This document shows positions 1 to 7,841 of a stretch of 64,000 nucleotides of DNA, piece after piece. The position numbers were made by a program, and so were the translations under genes. The number at the start of each line of letters is the position of its first letter. Position 1 is the first letter of the stretch. The DNA lies in NCBI GenBank assembly GCA_905339275.1, contig CAJPFK010000001.1, forward strand, positions 186,001 through 250,000. Direction: 5' to 3'. The stretch is from Methylophilaceae bacterium. Lineage in GTDB: Bacteria > Pseudomonadota > Gammaproteobacteria > Burkholderiales > Methylophilaceae. The notes under the pieces were generated by a model, which saw nothing but the letters and a program-made list of their open reading frames with translations, had not been told where the DNA came from and searched no databases.

Positions 1-27
1 TGTAGCAGGTCAATGACAGGGGAATTA

Positions 28-180
28 ATGGATATACTCATAATCAATCACTTCAAGTTAATTCAACCATATTATTACGATTCGAGTTCTGGCATCTTAG
101 CTCTGATTAAATTTTATAGTCCGCTCTGGGGCAATAAACGACGTTCATCCAAGAGCCTGCTTGCAATTCTTGATGCTTAA
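28..180 (+). CDS. possible small protein, 50 aa, unknown
   Basis: An ATG at 28 is preceded by AGGGGA at 18-23 and opens a 50-codon frame ending in TAA at 178. The product has no motif I recognise; its C-terminal half is basic (NKRRSSK). The stretch is richer in A+T than the genes to the right and lies on the 3' side of tRNA-Arg, a common insertion point for mobile DNA, so it could be a remnant or a chance frame. The only support is the ribosome-binding site and the intact frame. Confidence 0.25.
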   Translation: MDILIINHFKLIQPYYYDSSSGILALIKFYSPLWGNKRRSSKSLLAILDA

Positions 181-183
181 TAA

Positions 184-218
184 ATAAAAAAGGCTGACTT
201 CCCTATGGAATCAGCCTT
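184..218 (-). terminator. rho-independent terminator of tRNA-Arg
   Basis: On the minus strand an 8-bp stem (AAGGCTGA with TCAGCCTT) encloses an inner TTCC/GGAA stem and a 4-nt loop, followed by a T-rich run (plus-strand A run 184-191). It sits directly after the 3' end of tRNA-Arg. Confidence 0.8.
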
Positions 219-228
219 TCTGCTTTTA

Positions 229-305
229 TGGCGCGCCCGACAGGAGTCGAACCTGTGACCTTTGGCTTCGGAAACCAACACTCTATCCAACTGAGCTACG
301 GGCGC
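229..305 (-). tRNA. tRNA-Arg (anticodon CCG)
   Basis: The reverse complement folds as a 77-nt cloverleaf with an encoded CCA end at 229-231. The acceptor stem is GCGCCCG paired with CGGGCGC, the T arm carries GGTTCGACTCC, and the anticodon loop TTCCGAA gives anticodon CCG, reading the arginine codon CGG. A terminator follows at 184-218. Confidence 0.97.
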
Positions 306-418
306 GTAACGGGGATCAACTGTGACGGATTATAGCAAAGGCCCTCAAGCTTGTCCTTTTGTCTGGATTACCTTCCCAGTATAATCATGTCTTCGAAAAC
401 GTTTAGGTATTGTCTATC

Positions 419-1303
419 ATGAGTGATCAGCATCAGGATTTCCCGAAGACCAGCATATCGCAGGTACTGGCGGCGATTATAGGCAGTTTGATTGCGCCTG
501 TTCTTGTGATCATACTTATTGTTAAATTATTCATGGGGGTTGATGCCAGTCATATCGAGGATGCTGATCCCGCTGTCAGTGCCGCTAAGGTTGAGGAACG
601 GATCAAGCCCGTTGCCGTGGTGGATGTGGCGGAAGTCGCCGGTGCCAAAGTGGACATGACGGGTGATGTGGTTTACGAGAAAAACTGTCTGGCCTGTCAC
701 ACCAGCGGTGCCTTGGGTGCGCCCATGCTGGGTAATAAGGCGGCGTGGGGGCCGCGTATTGCGCAAGGTTACGAGACATTGATCAAGCATGCGATCGAAG
801 GTATCCGCCAGATGCCGGCGCGTGGTGGCAATCCTGATCTGACAGATGGCGAAATTGCCAATGCCGTGGCTTACATGGCGAATGAGGCAGGAGCCAGGTT
901 TAATCCTCCGGCTGCCGCTGCGCCTGTTGAAGAAGAGGCGGTTGCAGCACCCATTGAAGAAACCGCTGTAGCCAAGGCCGCGCCAGCCCCTGCAGCGGAA
1001 GAAAAATCCAGCCCGGCTGCCGCTGTGGCGACGGAGCCTGTCGCCAGCATCGGCAAGGCCGGTGAGCAGACCTTCCAGGCGGTTTGCGCCATGTGCCACA
1101 ATTCGGGCCTGATGGGCGCACCTAAAGTTGGCGATAAGGCCGGTTGGGCGCCGCGTATTGCCCAGGGTAAGGATACCCTGATTCAACATGGCATCAAGGG
1201 TATACGCATGATGCCGGCCAAAGGCGGCAATCCTGGCTTGAGCGATGATGAGGTTGCACAGGCCGTGATCTACATGGCCAATGAGAGTGGTGCAAGCTTC
1301 TAG
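419..1303 (+). CDS. membrane-anchored tandem cytochrome c (c5-like)
   Basis: The protein of 294 aa has an N-terminal transmembrane anchor (about 13-38) and two class I cytochrome c domains of the c5 type. Each has a CxxCH haem site (CLACH at 90-94, CAMCH at 223-227) and a downstream MPAxGGNP segment supplying the methionine ligand. The two domains are joined by a long Ala/Pro/Glu-rich linker (about 165-215) and are close copies of one another. A periplasmic electron-carrier role is inferred from the family; the partner oxidase or dehydrogenase is unknown. ATG 419 is preferred over an in-frame TTG at 410. A TATAAT at 380-385 could be the -10 element. Confidence 0.9.
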   Translation: MSDQHQDFPKTSISQVLAAIIGSLIAPVLVIILIVKLFMGVDASHIEDADPAVSAAKVEERIKPVAVVDVAEVAGAKVDMTGDVVYEKNCLACHTSGALGAPMLGNKAAWGPRIAQGYETLIKHAIEGIRQMPARGGNPDLTDGEIANAVAYMANEAGARFNPPAAAAPVEEEAVAAPIEETAVAKAAPAPAAEEKSSPAAAVATEPVASIGKAGEQTFQAVCAMCHNSGLMGAPKVGDKAGWAPRIAQGKDTLIQHGIKGIRMMPAKGGNPGLSDDEVAQAVIYMANESGASF

Positions 1304-1365
1304 GCAAATCCCAATTTCCGCAGACTTGCTTTCCAAAACGGCTGCGGAATTCCTCGACTGATCCT

Positions 1366-2190
1366 ATGGCAACCTATGCAATCGGCGATATCCAGGGCTG
1401 CTTCCATTCCTTCCAGAACTTACTGAAGCGTTTCGGCTTCAATGCCGAACATGACCGGTTGTGGCTGGTCGGTGACATCATCAACCGCGGAGCGGGCTCC
1501 CTGGAAATGCTGCGCTGGGCATATGAGCACCAGCATGCCTTGGTCATGGTGCTGGGCAATCATGATCTGCATGCCCTGGCTGTCGCCGAGGGGCATGTGC
1601 CGCAGCACAGAAATGACACTTTGCAGCCAATACTCGATGCCGCGGATGCGGACCAACTGCTTGCCTGGTTGCGCCAGCAGCCGTTGCTGCATCGTGAGCA
1701 TGGCTATTTAATGGTGCATGCCGGCCTGCTGCCCCAGTGGAGTGTCGAGCAGGCGGTCGAGTTGGCTGCCGAGGTTGCGGCAGTTTTGAGAGGCAGCCAT
1801 TATCGCGACTTTTTGTCGCAAATGTATGGTAACCAACCCAACCAATGGCATGAGTTCCTGCAAGGTATCGACCGCTTGCGGTTGATTACCAATGCGATGA
1901 CCCGGTTGCGGGTATGCACGCCGGATGGGCAGATGGAATTCAAATTCACGGGTGAATTGCAGGATGTGCCTGCTGGTTACCAGCCCTGGTTCGACCTGCC
2001 CGCCCGCCGGTCCAGGAATGCCGTCATCATATGCGGCCACTGGTCTGCGCTTGGCCTGCAGCAACGCCCCGACCTTTACGCATTGGACACCGGCTGCGTG
2101 TGGGGCGGCAAGCTCACTGCGATGCGGCTGGAAGACCGTGCGATTTTTCAGGAGCCATGCAGCCCTGAAGATTTACCGCGGAAAATTTAG
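1366..2190 (+). CDS. apaH: symmetrical bis(5'-nucleosyl)-tetraphosphatase
   Basis: This enzyme hydrolyses diadenosine tetraphosphate to two ADP in the cytoplasm. The 274-aa product has the calcineurin-like phosphoesterase metal motifs in order: GDIQGC (7-12), GDIINRG (36-42, usually GDLVNRG) and GNHDLHAL (64-71), with GHWSALG near residue 225. The length is normal for ApaH. The usual ksgA-apaG neighbours are absent. The 3' end overlaps the convergent acyltransferase gene by 18 bp (2173-2190). Confidence 0.95.
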   Translation: MATYAIGDIQGCFHSFQNLLKRFGFNAEHDRLWLVGDIINRGAGSLEMLRWAYEHQHALVMVLGNHDLHALAVAEGHVPQHRNDTLQPILDAADADQLLAWLRQQPLLHREHGYLMVHAGLLPQWSVEQAVELAAEVAAVLRGSHYRDFLSQMYGNQPNQWHEFLQGIDRLRLITNAMTRLRVCTPDGQMEFKFTGELQDVPAGYQPWFDLPARRSRNAVIICGHWSALGLQQRPDLYALDTGCVWGGKLTAMRLEDRAIFQEPCSPEDLPRKI

Positions 2191-2934
2191 CTTCGCTGCC
2201 ACCGCCTGGCGTACAAGTGTCGACAGGTGCCTCCGCTCACGTGCTGTGGCGTCAATCGGGCTTGAAAAGTGCAGTTCGACGACGGGCGAGTGTTGTTGAA
2301 TGATAAGGCGCATGGATTCAATCAGGTTCATCTCCCCCCAATAGGCCATATCGGTATTCGCTTCCCCGCCAGCCTCCGGATACCAGATGCTGACGGGCCA
2401 AACCTGTGAGTTCGCCTCGATTGCCGCCTGTAGCAGGCTGCCTTTGAACGGCTTGAGTTCGGTGCCGTCTGTTGTGGTTCCCTCCGGAAAAAAGCAGATG
2501 CAATCTCCTGCACGCAAGGCTTCGGTCGTGATATTGACTATCCTGGCCGCATCCTGCCGCTTTTCGCGGTCAATGAACAGGGTATTCGTTTTTTCTGCAA
2601 ACCAGCCGAAGACAGGCCAGCGCCTGATCTCGGATTTTGCAACAAAGCGCGAAGTACGCACGCTATTCAGCGCATGGATGTCGATCCAGGAGATATGGTT
2701 GGCAACGAACATGGCGTTCGTGAGGTGGACAGGCGGAATCTCGCCATGTGTGACAATGCGAATGTTCAACAGATCAAGAAGTGCACGAGACCAGCGGCTG
2801 ATGACGAGGTCGCGCCGCCGTGGGCCGAGCCCCGGCAGGATGATGCTCGCAATAAAAATACCGTACAGTGTGTGCAGCACCATACGGCATGTTCTCAGAA
2901 GCTGGGTGGGTCTGGAGGCGTATTTCTTCTGCAA
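2173..2934 (-). CDS. olsA: lysophospholipid-type acyltransferase (PlsC family), probable OlsA
   Basis: The PlsC/AGPAT signature is present: an NHISWID catalytic block (H80, D85) and FPEGT (149-153), after a hydrophobic N-terminal helix. The family transfers an acyl chain to a lysolipid. The gene follows olsB with only 2 nt between them, the arrangement typical of ornithine-lipid synthesis, where OlsA O-acylates lyso-ornithine lipid. I therefore favour OlsA over the general phosphatidic-acid enzyme PlsC. The start is a TTG at 2934 with no clear ribosome-binding site, suggesting translational coupling; an in-frame ATG at 2883 is an alternative. Confidence 0.8.
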   Translation of the reverse strand: MQKKYASRPTQLLRTCRMVLHTLYGIFIASIILPGLGPRRRDLVISRWSRALLDLLNIRIVTHGEIPPVHLTNAMFVANHISWIDIHALNSVRTSRFVAKSEIRRWPVFGWFAEKTNTLFIDREKRQDAARIVNITTEALRAGDCICFFPEGTTTDGTELKPFKGSLLQAAIEANSQVWPVSIWYPEAGGEANTDMAYWGEMNLIESMRLIIQQHSPVVELHFSSPIDATARERRHLSTLVRQAVAAKLNFPR

Positions 2935-2936
2935 GG

Positions 2937-3686
2937 CTATTTCATGAAATGTGCAGCATAACGTTTATTCATACGCGATAAAGGTAACATAATCAGCATG
3001 TCGGCGGTATTGAAATCAGGATCCCAGGCCGGCTCGCCGCAAATATATGCACCAAGGCGCAGATAGCCTTTAATCAGCGGCGGGCAGGCGACTTGCAATT
3101 CGGTATTCAGGCCATCCAGCGGCAGCGGGCAACGCGGGAAAACGCGATACTCCGGCGGCGACAGGTGATCGTCCTGCAGGCGATTGTAAAGACTGGCCGC
3201 CATGTGTCCGCCGTCAGCCATGCCAATGCTGCCGCAACCTATCATGTATTCATAACGGTGCATCTGCATGTATTTCGCCAAACCGGCCCAGAGCAGGGTA
3301 ATGGTGCCGCCATGGCGGTAATCGGCATGTACGCAGGCCCTGCCGACTTCCACGGTTCTGTCGAACAGGTGTTCCAGCCGGCTCAGGTCAAATTCGCCGG
3401 CGGAGTAGTAGCCGCCGGCCTCGTTCGCCATTGCCGGGCTGAGGATGCGGTAGGTGCCGATCACTTCGTTTGTATTGCTTTCGCGAATCAGCAGGTGGTC
3501 GCAGAAGGCATCGAAGCCATCGCGGTCGAAACCGTCACGGCTGCTCAGGCGCGCGCCCATTTCTTCGGCAAACACCTTGTAACGTAAACGCTGTGCCTCG
3601 GCGACTTCGGAAGGATTACGGGCAAAGCTGAAAGTAAGATGGCTTGGCTCTTGGGCCAAGCCAGGAGATGAATGCCGATCTAGCAT
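2937..3686 (-). CDS. olsB: ornithine-acyl-ACP N-acyltransferase (OlsB/hemolysin-like GNAT)
   Basis: The 249-aa protein matches the OlsB branch of the GNAT fold: LRYKVFAEEMGA near residue 34, then a DHLLIRE / VIGTYRIL strand pair and VEVGRACVHADYR around residues 110-125. Known members transfer a 3-hydroxyacyl chain from ACP to the alpha-amino group of ornithine, the first step to phosphorus-free ornithine lipids. The gene is immediately followed by the PlsC-family gene, as expected for olsBA. Its ribosome-binding site lies inside an inverted repeat (3690-3722), and a candidate Pho box lies further upstream (3737-3754). Confidence 0.82.
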   Translation of the reverse strand: MLDRHSSPGLAQEPSHLTFSFARNPSEVAEAQRLRYKVFAEEMGARLSSRDGFDRDGFDAFCDHLLIRESNTNEVIGTYRILSPAMANEAGGYYSAGEFDLSRLEHLFDRTVEVGRACVHADYRHGGTITLLWAGLAKYMQMHRYEYMIGCGSIGMADGGHMAASLYNRLQDDHLSPPEYRVFPRCPLPLDGLNTELQVACPPLIKGYLRLGAYICGEPAWDPDFNTADMLIMLPLSRMNKRYAAHFMK

Positions 3687-3689
3687 TTG

Positions 3690-3722
3690 GTCTTCCCTGA
3701 CTGAATTATAGACAGGGAAGAC
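3690..3722 (-). promoter_or_regulatory. inverted repeat covering the olsB ribosome-binding site
   Basis: Two perfect 10-bp arms, GTCTTCCCTG (3690-3699) and CAGGGAAGAC (3713-3722), flank 13 nt. Read on the minus strand, the distal arm contains AGGGAAGA, the Shine-Dalgarno sequence of olsB, ending 4 nt before the ATG. A TATAAT on the same strand (3705-3710) lies in the loop. The site could be an RNA hairpin hiding the start, or a DNA operator over a promoter. Confidence 0.5.
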
Positions 3723-3736
3723 TTTACGAACTTAAG

Positions 3737-3754
3737 GTGACAGAATCGTTACAC
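3737..3754 (-). promoter_or_regulatory. candidate Pho box upstream of olsBA
   Basis: On the minus strand two 7-mers, GTGTAAC and CTGTCAC, are separated by 4 bp, giving the 11-bp period of PhoB sites (consensus CTGTCAT-N4-CTGTCAC). One half matches fully and the other partly. It is weaker than the phoB site at 16772-16800. PhoB control would fit the known role of ornithine lipids under phosphate limitation. Confidence 0.35.
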
Positions 3755-3785
3755 TAAATTGAAGCTTCAGTGACTGACACGCGGC

Positions 3786-4238
3786 CTAGTGGCTGACGCG
3801 TGTCGTTCCGCCCGATTCGACCAGGCGGACACGCTCACCCGGCTGGAACTGCTCATCGGCCTCCTGCACAACGGCAACCATGCCGCCGCTATCAAGTTTG
3901 ACCGTGATTTCGATGCCGTCTTTCCTGGTGAGCCCTTCCTCCGCCGCAGAGCCTGCCAGCCCGCCTACTACTGCGCCCAGCACTGCAGCAACCGCGGAGC
4001 CCCTGCCGCTGCCGATGGAACTGCCGGCTATACCGCCTACCGCGCCGCCGGCAACCGTGCCTACCGGCGACTTGGTGCCTTCGAGCTTGACCTGGCGAAT
4101 GCTCTCGACCACGCCCATGCGGACGGTTTGTGTCTTGCGCGCTTCGTCACGGCTGTAGACGCTGCCCGAGTTGGAGCTGGCGCAGGCGGTCAGGAACAAA
4201 GAGAGAACGATGGCTGCAATTACTTGAACTTGTCGCAT
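3786..4238 (-). CDS. glycine-zipper outer-membrane lipoprotein (SlyB/Pcp-like)
   Basis: The 150-aa protein starts with a lipoprotein signal peptide ending in the lipobox LTAC (Cys19). A glycine-zipper segment of GxxxG repeats (about residues 60-97, GGAVGGIAGSSIGSGRG and GAVVGGLAGS) follows, then a beta-rich C-terminal domain. This is the layout of the SlyB/Pcp family, which is anchored in the outer membrane and contributes to envelope integrity. The start has a strong AGGAG. The gene stands alone on the minus strand. Confidence 0.85.
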   Translation of the reverse strand: MRQVQVIAAIVLSLFLTACASSNSGSVYSRDEARKTQTVRMGVVESIRQVKLEGTKSPVGTVAGGAVGGIAGSSIGSGRGSAVAAVLGAVVGGLAGSAAEEGLTRKDGIEITVKLDSGGMVAVVQEADEQFQPGERVRLVESGGTTRVSH

Positions 4239-4264
4239 GATGTGCTCCTAAAATAATTCTACGA

Positions 4265-5206
4265 TTATCCCAAATCAATAGTATGGCCGAAAGCCTGTTC
4301 GTACATACTCTCAATTTCCGGTTTCGTCGGCCGGTGGTTTTGTCCGCCGCGGCTTGCTATCTTGATAGCGCCCATGACGGCAGCCAGCCTGCCGCTGACC
4401 TGCCAATCCCAGCCTCGCGCAATCCCATGAAGCAATCCCGCGCGGTATGCGTCGCCGCAGCCTGTCGGATCAACCACTGCTTCAGCCTTAACGCTGGGGA
4501 TCTCGATGCGTTGACCGTCGGCATAAATCACCGAACCCAGGCTGCCCATGGTGACGACCAGCGCCCGGACCCTGGCTGCAAGTGATTCGATGGTTTGATT
4601 GGTTTTTTCCTGTAATAGTTGCGCCTCATATTGATTTACTGCAAGAAAATCTGCCATTTCGATAAATTGCATCAATTCCTCGCCGCTGAACATCGGCAGC
4701 CCCTGGCCGGGATCGAACAGGTAGGGAATGCCGGCATCGAAGCATTCCTGCGCATGCAGGAACATACCTTCGCGTCCGTCCGGAGCAATGATGGCAAGCG
4801 ACACGTTGCCGGCATCGGCGACGCTGTTCAGATGCGATTGCTGCATGGCCCCGGGATGGAATGCGGTGATCTGGTTGTCGTCGAGATCAGTCGTGATGAA
4901 TGCCTGGGCGGTATAACTCTCGCTGATCGTCCTGATGTGGGCGGTGCTGAGGCGGTTCTGGCCCAGCCATTCGGTGTACGGGGTGAAGTCGTTGCCGACG
5001 GTCGCCATGATCAGCGGGTTGCCGTTCAGCAACTTGAGATTGTAGGCGATATTGCCTGCGGTGCCGCCATATTCACGGCGCATTTCCGGGACGAAGAAAC
5101 AGACATTCAGTATCTGTAATTTTTCCGGGAGGATATGGTTTTTGAACTGGTCTTGAAACACCATGATGGTGTCGAAGGCTAGGGAGCCGCAAATAAGGGT
5201 ATGCAT
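4265..5206 (-). CDS. PfkB-family carbohydrate/nucleoside kinase
   Basis: A ribokinase-type sugar kinase of 313 aa. The N-terminus carries the GSLAFDTI strand and a YGGTAGNIAYNL substrate-binding segment (PfkB signature 1). The C-terminus has DPTGCGDAYRAGLLHG (signature 2), including the catalytic Asp and the anion hole. The substrate cannot be read from the sequence; close relatives are often labelled adenosine kinase-like. There is no sugar operon nearby. Confidence 0.85.
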   Translation of the reverse strand: MHTLICGSLAFDTIMVFQDQFKNHILPEKLQILNVCFFVPEMRREYGGTAGNIAYNLKLLNGNPLIMATVGNDFTPYTEWLGQNRLSTAHIRTISESYTAQAFITTDLDDNQITAFHPGAMQQSHLNSVADAGNVSLAIIAPDGREGMFLHAQECFDAGIPYLFDPGQGLPMFSGEELMQFIEMADFLAVNQYEAQLLQEKTNQTIESLAARVRALVVTMGSLGSVIYADGQRIEIPSVKAEAVVDPTGCGDAYRAGLLHGIARGWDWQVSGRLAAVMGAIKIASRGGQNHRPTKPEIESMYEQAFGHTIDLG

Positions 5207-5286
5207 TGAAAGGGTTTACGCGTTGAAAACGGCATTATCCGTATCAGCCCGAATTGAGGCAAGCGCGATTATCGGGGTGAACGCGC

Positions 5287-5850
5287 CTAGGGCGTCAGCG
5301 CACTGTCAATCAGGATCTTTGCCGCTTTCTTGGCATATTTGATGGCACCCGAACCGCGCTTGATCTGTTCAGCCTGCATCGCCCCCTCGATCAGGAGCGA
5401 TAACTGCAAGGCCAGTCCTTCGCTGTCTTTTACTCCCGCGTCTTTCGCAAGTTCTTCGAGGTAGTGCCTGAATTGTTCGGACTGGCTCGCTGAAAGCCGA
5501 TGAATGGCATTGTCCTCTTCGGGGAACTCGGCCGAAGCCTTGAGGAAAGCCATGCCGCGGTAATCGGGGGAAGTGACCCATTCCTCGATGAAATCAAACA
5601 GCTTCTTCAGCTTTTCGGAGGGTTTCTTTGAGTGGCTGGTCAGTTGATCACTTAACCAGCCCTGAAAGTCGAGATGCCCCTTTTTCAATACTTCAAGAAT
5701 CAGGGTTTCTTTGGAGTTGAAGTATTTGTACAACGTCATTTTGGTCGTGCCGGCAACGGCGACGATAGTGTCGACGCCGGTCGAATTGATGCCGCGCGTC
5801 TGGAAAAGGTCGGACGCGACCAGCAGGATTTTATCTCGGAGCAATGACAT
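5287..5850 (-). CDS. TetR/AcrR-family transcriptional regulator
   Basis: The 187-aa protein has an N-terminal helix-turn-helix (about 25-46, DTIVAVAGTTKMTLYKYFNS) in a typical TetR_N domain, followed by an all-helical ligand domain. It is divergent from the SRPBCC gene at 6056. An 18-bp inverted repeat (5881-5898) lies 31 bp before its start, a normal place for autoregulation. The same repeat occurs at three other promoters in this window, so this protein is the natural candidate to bind all four. The inducer is unknown. Confidence 0.92.
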   Translation of the reverse strand: MSLLRDKILLVASDLFQTRGINSTGVDTIVAVAGTTKMTLYKYFNSKETLILEVLKKGHLDFQGWLSDQLTSHSKKPSEKLKKLFDFIEEWVTSPDYRGMAFLKASAEFPEEDNAIHRLSASQSEQFRHYLEELAKDAGVKDSEGLALQLSLLIEGAMQAEQIKRGSGAIKYAKKAAKILIDSALTP

Positions 5851-5880
5851 GGCCTAAGTGTATCGGAACTTGACGGAAAA

Positions 5881-5898
5881 ATATACTATTGGGTATAT
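5881..5898. promoter_or_regulatory. probable TetR operator, site 1
   Basis: ATATAC-TATTGG-GTATAT: 6-bp half sites with perfect dyad symmetry and a 6-bp spacer, in the tetR / SRPBCC divergent region. It matches sites at 12839, 13290 and 28672. Confidence 0.7.
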
Positions 5899-6055
5899 GG
5901 AGCGATGGCTGGGCCATGGCGATGTCAATGATTGACTGCCATAGACGCCAGAAGGGTTTTACATGGCGCAGGAATCATGTAAATTACAGCAGCCTGATTC
6001 TTCAGGGTTTTATAAACCAGGGCTTCAGCAGGCCCTAATAACCAAGAGGTGTTTC

Positions 6056-6577
6056 ATGAGTAGATTTTTTGCAGCAATGCTGGTAGCAGCATTTGGCATG
6101 CCGATGATGGTTTCGGCAGCGATTGACGAAACTATCCGTCTGAAGGAATCCGTTGAAATCAATGCGCCGGCCGACAAGGTCTGGGCGACCGTAGGCAATT
6201 ACGGTGACATGAGCTGGCATCCTGCCATTGGCAAGACCGAAGTGACCAGCGGCAAGGCTGATGAGGTCGGCGCCATGCGCACATTGACCTTCAAGGATGG
6301 CGGCGGCGTCAAGGAAGTGCTGACCGGGTATGAAGCCGAGCGCAAGCTCATGAAGTACGAGATCACTGAAGGCACGCTGCCTGTGCGCGAGTACGGCGCC
6401 AACATCCGTGTCGAATCTGCCGGCGAGGGCAAGAGCGTCGTGACCTGGCGCGCCATGTTCAAGCGCAAGGATCCGGCCAGCCCTGGCGCTCCCGGCCAGA
6501 ATGACGCAACTGCCAAGACTGCGGTTGAAGGCGTGCTGAAGTCCGGTCTGGAAAATCTGAAGAAGATTTCCGAGTAA
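6056..6577 (+). CDS. periplasmic SRPBCC (polyketide cyclase-like, MxaD-like) protein
   Basis: A signal peptide (MSRFFAAMLVAAFGMPMMVSA, residues 1-21) precedes one SRPBCC/START-like domain of about 150 aa, opening with the VEINAPADKVWATVGNY strand-helix. Secreted SRPBCC proteins of methylotrophs include MxaD, which assists electron transfer from methanol dehydrogenase to cytochrome cL; membership in that branch is a suggestion, since no mxa genes are nearby. The start at 6056 is chosen over an upstream in-frame ATG at 5963 because of the AAGAGGT ribosome-binding site and the signal peptide. It is divergent from tetR and shares its operator region. Confidence 0.8.
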   Translation: MSRFFAAMLVAAFGMPMMVSAAIDETIRLKESVEINAPADKVWATVGNYGDMSWHPAIGKTEVTSGKADEVGAMRTLTFKDGGGVKEVLTGYEAERKLMKYEITEGTLPVREYGANIRVESAGEGKSVVTWRAMFKRKDPASPGAPGQNDATAKTAVEGVLKSGLENLKKISE

Positions 6578-6594
6578 TCGTGAAAAATCCGTGC

Positions 6595-6626
6595 AACAAA
6601 AAAGGCGCCTCGGCGCCTTTTTTGTT
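6595..6626. terminator. bidirectional rho-independent terminator
   Basis: A perfect 14-bp stem (AACAAAAAAGGCGC with GCGCCTTTTTTGTT) and a 4-nt loop. It has A and T tracts on both sides and lies between the convergent SRPBCC gene and the 6641-7375 gene. Confidence 0.9.
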
Positions 6627-6640
6627 GGGAGATGTTCAAA

Positions 6641-7375
6641 TCAGCTGACAGAGTTCTTCATCAGCATCGGCGTGTAATCGCAACGGACGAATTCCCTCAG
6701 GCGGTTGCTGATTTCCTGTTCCTGCAGGTCTGGCGTGATTTCGCCATGCACGACGTTTCTCAGGTAGATGCCGCGCTCGGTTTCAGAAAAAGCAATCGCT
6801 TCCGGAAACTGGCAGCGGCCTTCGCGCATTTTCTCGCGATATGCGATTGTTTCTGCCGTCCGTTTGGGGCTGAACAGTACCGCAGGCTGGATCATCGGCT
6901 CGGGCGCTGTCAGCATTGCCACTTTCGCGGCCGGGGCCGGTGTGGGGGCAGGCACGGAGGTTGCGCTGTCGAGCAGGATGCTGCCGGCCCCGGCTATCAG
7001 GAACAGGCTGGCCGCCATCGCGTAGTGAGATGGCCTGAGACGGAATCGGTATTCCGTCTGGGCCTTGATCAGGGCGCTTGCAGCAAGCTTTGCGTGTCTG
7101 GCGACACTGGGAGATTGCCGCTGTTTCTCGATGATGTCCTTTGCCATGAAACAAAGCTGGCTGGCCAGTGTTTCCGGGAGATGGGCATTGGCCAGCCTTG
7201 CTTGCTGGGCCAGGTATTGACGCAATGCGGCGCAGCTATCTTCATCAGCCTCTGCCAGGACATCTTGTGTCGGCAGGCGCTCGATCGCGTCGAAAAGATA
7301 ATGCATGCGCTCAAGCGGCGACTTGTTCGATCGCTTGAGTTCATCAAGAAGCCATGTTGAATCGTGAGGGGTCAT
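6641..7375 (-). CDS. hypothetical single-pass membrane protein
   Basis: I do not recognise this 244-aa protein. It has a charged helical N-terminal part (1-110) and one transmembrane helix (about 117-136). A short Pro/Ala linker (VPAPTPAPAA) and a C-terminal domain with a single Cys in MREGRCQFPEAI follow. The topology resembles anti-sigma factors (cytoplasmic N-terminal part, membrane helix, periplasmic part), but no sigma factor gene is adjacent and no zinc-finger anti-sigma motif is visible. The gene points the same way as hemJ and the TlpA-like gene, with a 26-nt gap to hemJ. Confidence 0.6.
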   Translation of the reverse strand: MTPHDSTWLLDELKRSNKSPLERMHYLFDAIERLPTQDVLAEADEDSCAALRQYLAQQARLANAHLPETLASQLCFMAKDIIEKQRQSPSVARHAKLAASALIKAQTEYRFRLRPSHYAMAASLFLIAGAGSILLDSATSVPAPTPAPAAKVAMLTAPEPMIQPAVLFSPKRTAETIAYREKMREGRCQFPEAIAFSETERGIYLRNVVHGEITPDLQEQEISNRLREFVRCDYTPMLMKNSVS

Positions 7376-7401
7376 ATGGATTTAAATGCAATCATGGCTG
7401 G

Positions 7402-7830
7402 CTAGAACGGCTTCAACACAACGAGCAAAACGATTGCGATCAGCGCTATCACGGGAATTTCATTGAACCACCGGTAGTAAACGTGGCTGTGTTTGTTCCT
7501 GTCATGCTTGAAATCAAACAGCAGTTTGCCGCAGTAGATATGGTAAACCACCAAAGCAAGCACCAGGGCCTGTTTTGCATGCAGCCAGCCGCCGGAATAG
7601 CCATAGCCCAGCCACAGCCAGGCGCCAAACCCGATAGTCAGAACCGCCCCCGGCGTCATGATGCCGAAAAACAGCTTGCGTTCCATGATCTTGAAGCGGG
7701 CAATGCTCGATGCATCGTCACGCGAATTGACATCGCACATGGCGTGGTAAACGAATAGCCGCGGCAGGTAAAACAACCCAGCGAACCAGGTCACCATGAA
7801 AATAATATGGAAAGATTCTATCCAGGCCAT
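7402..7830 (-). CDS. hemJ: protoporphyrinogen IX oxidase HemJ (CopD-like)
   Basis: The 142-aa integral membrane protein has four predicted helices and the conserved residues of HemJ: His8 in the first helix and the HAKQ segment (84-87, with the essential Lys). HemJ oxidises protoporphyrinogen IX to protoporphyrin IX in haem synthesis and replaces HemG/HemY in many proteobacteria. The gene lies 11 nt after the TlpA-like gene in the same direction. Confidence 0.88.
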   Translation of the reverse strand: MAWIESFHIIFMVTWFAGLFYLPRLFVYHAMCDVNSRDDASSIARFKIMERKLFFGIMTPGAVLTIGFGAWLWLGYGYSGGWLHAKQALVLALVVYHIYCGKLLFDFKHDRNKHSHVYYRWFNEIPVIALIAIVLLVVLKPF

Positions 7831-7841
7831 CCGTTTGTTCT

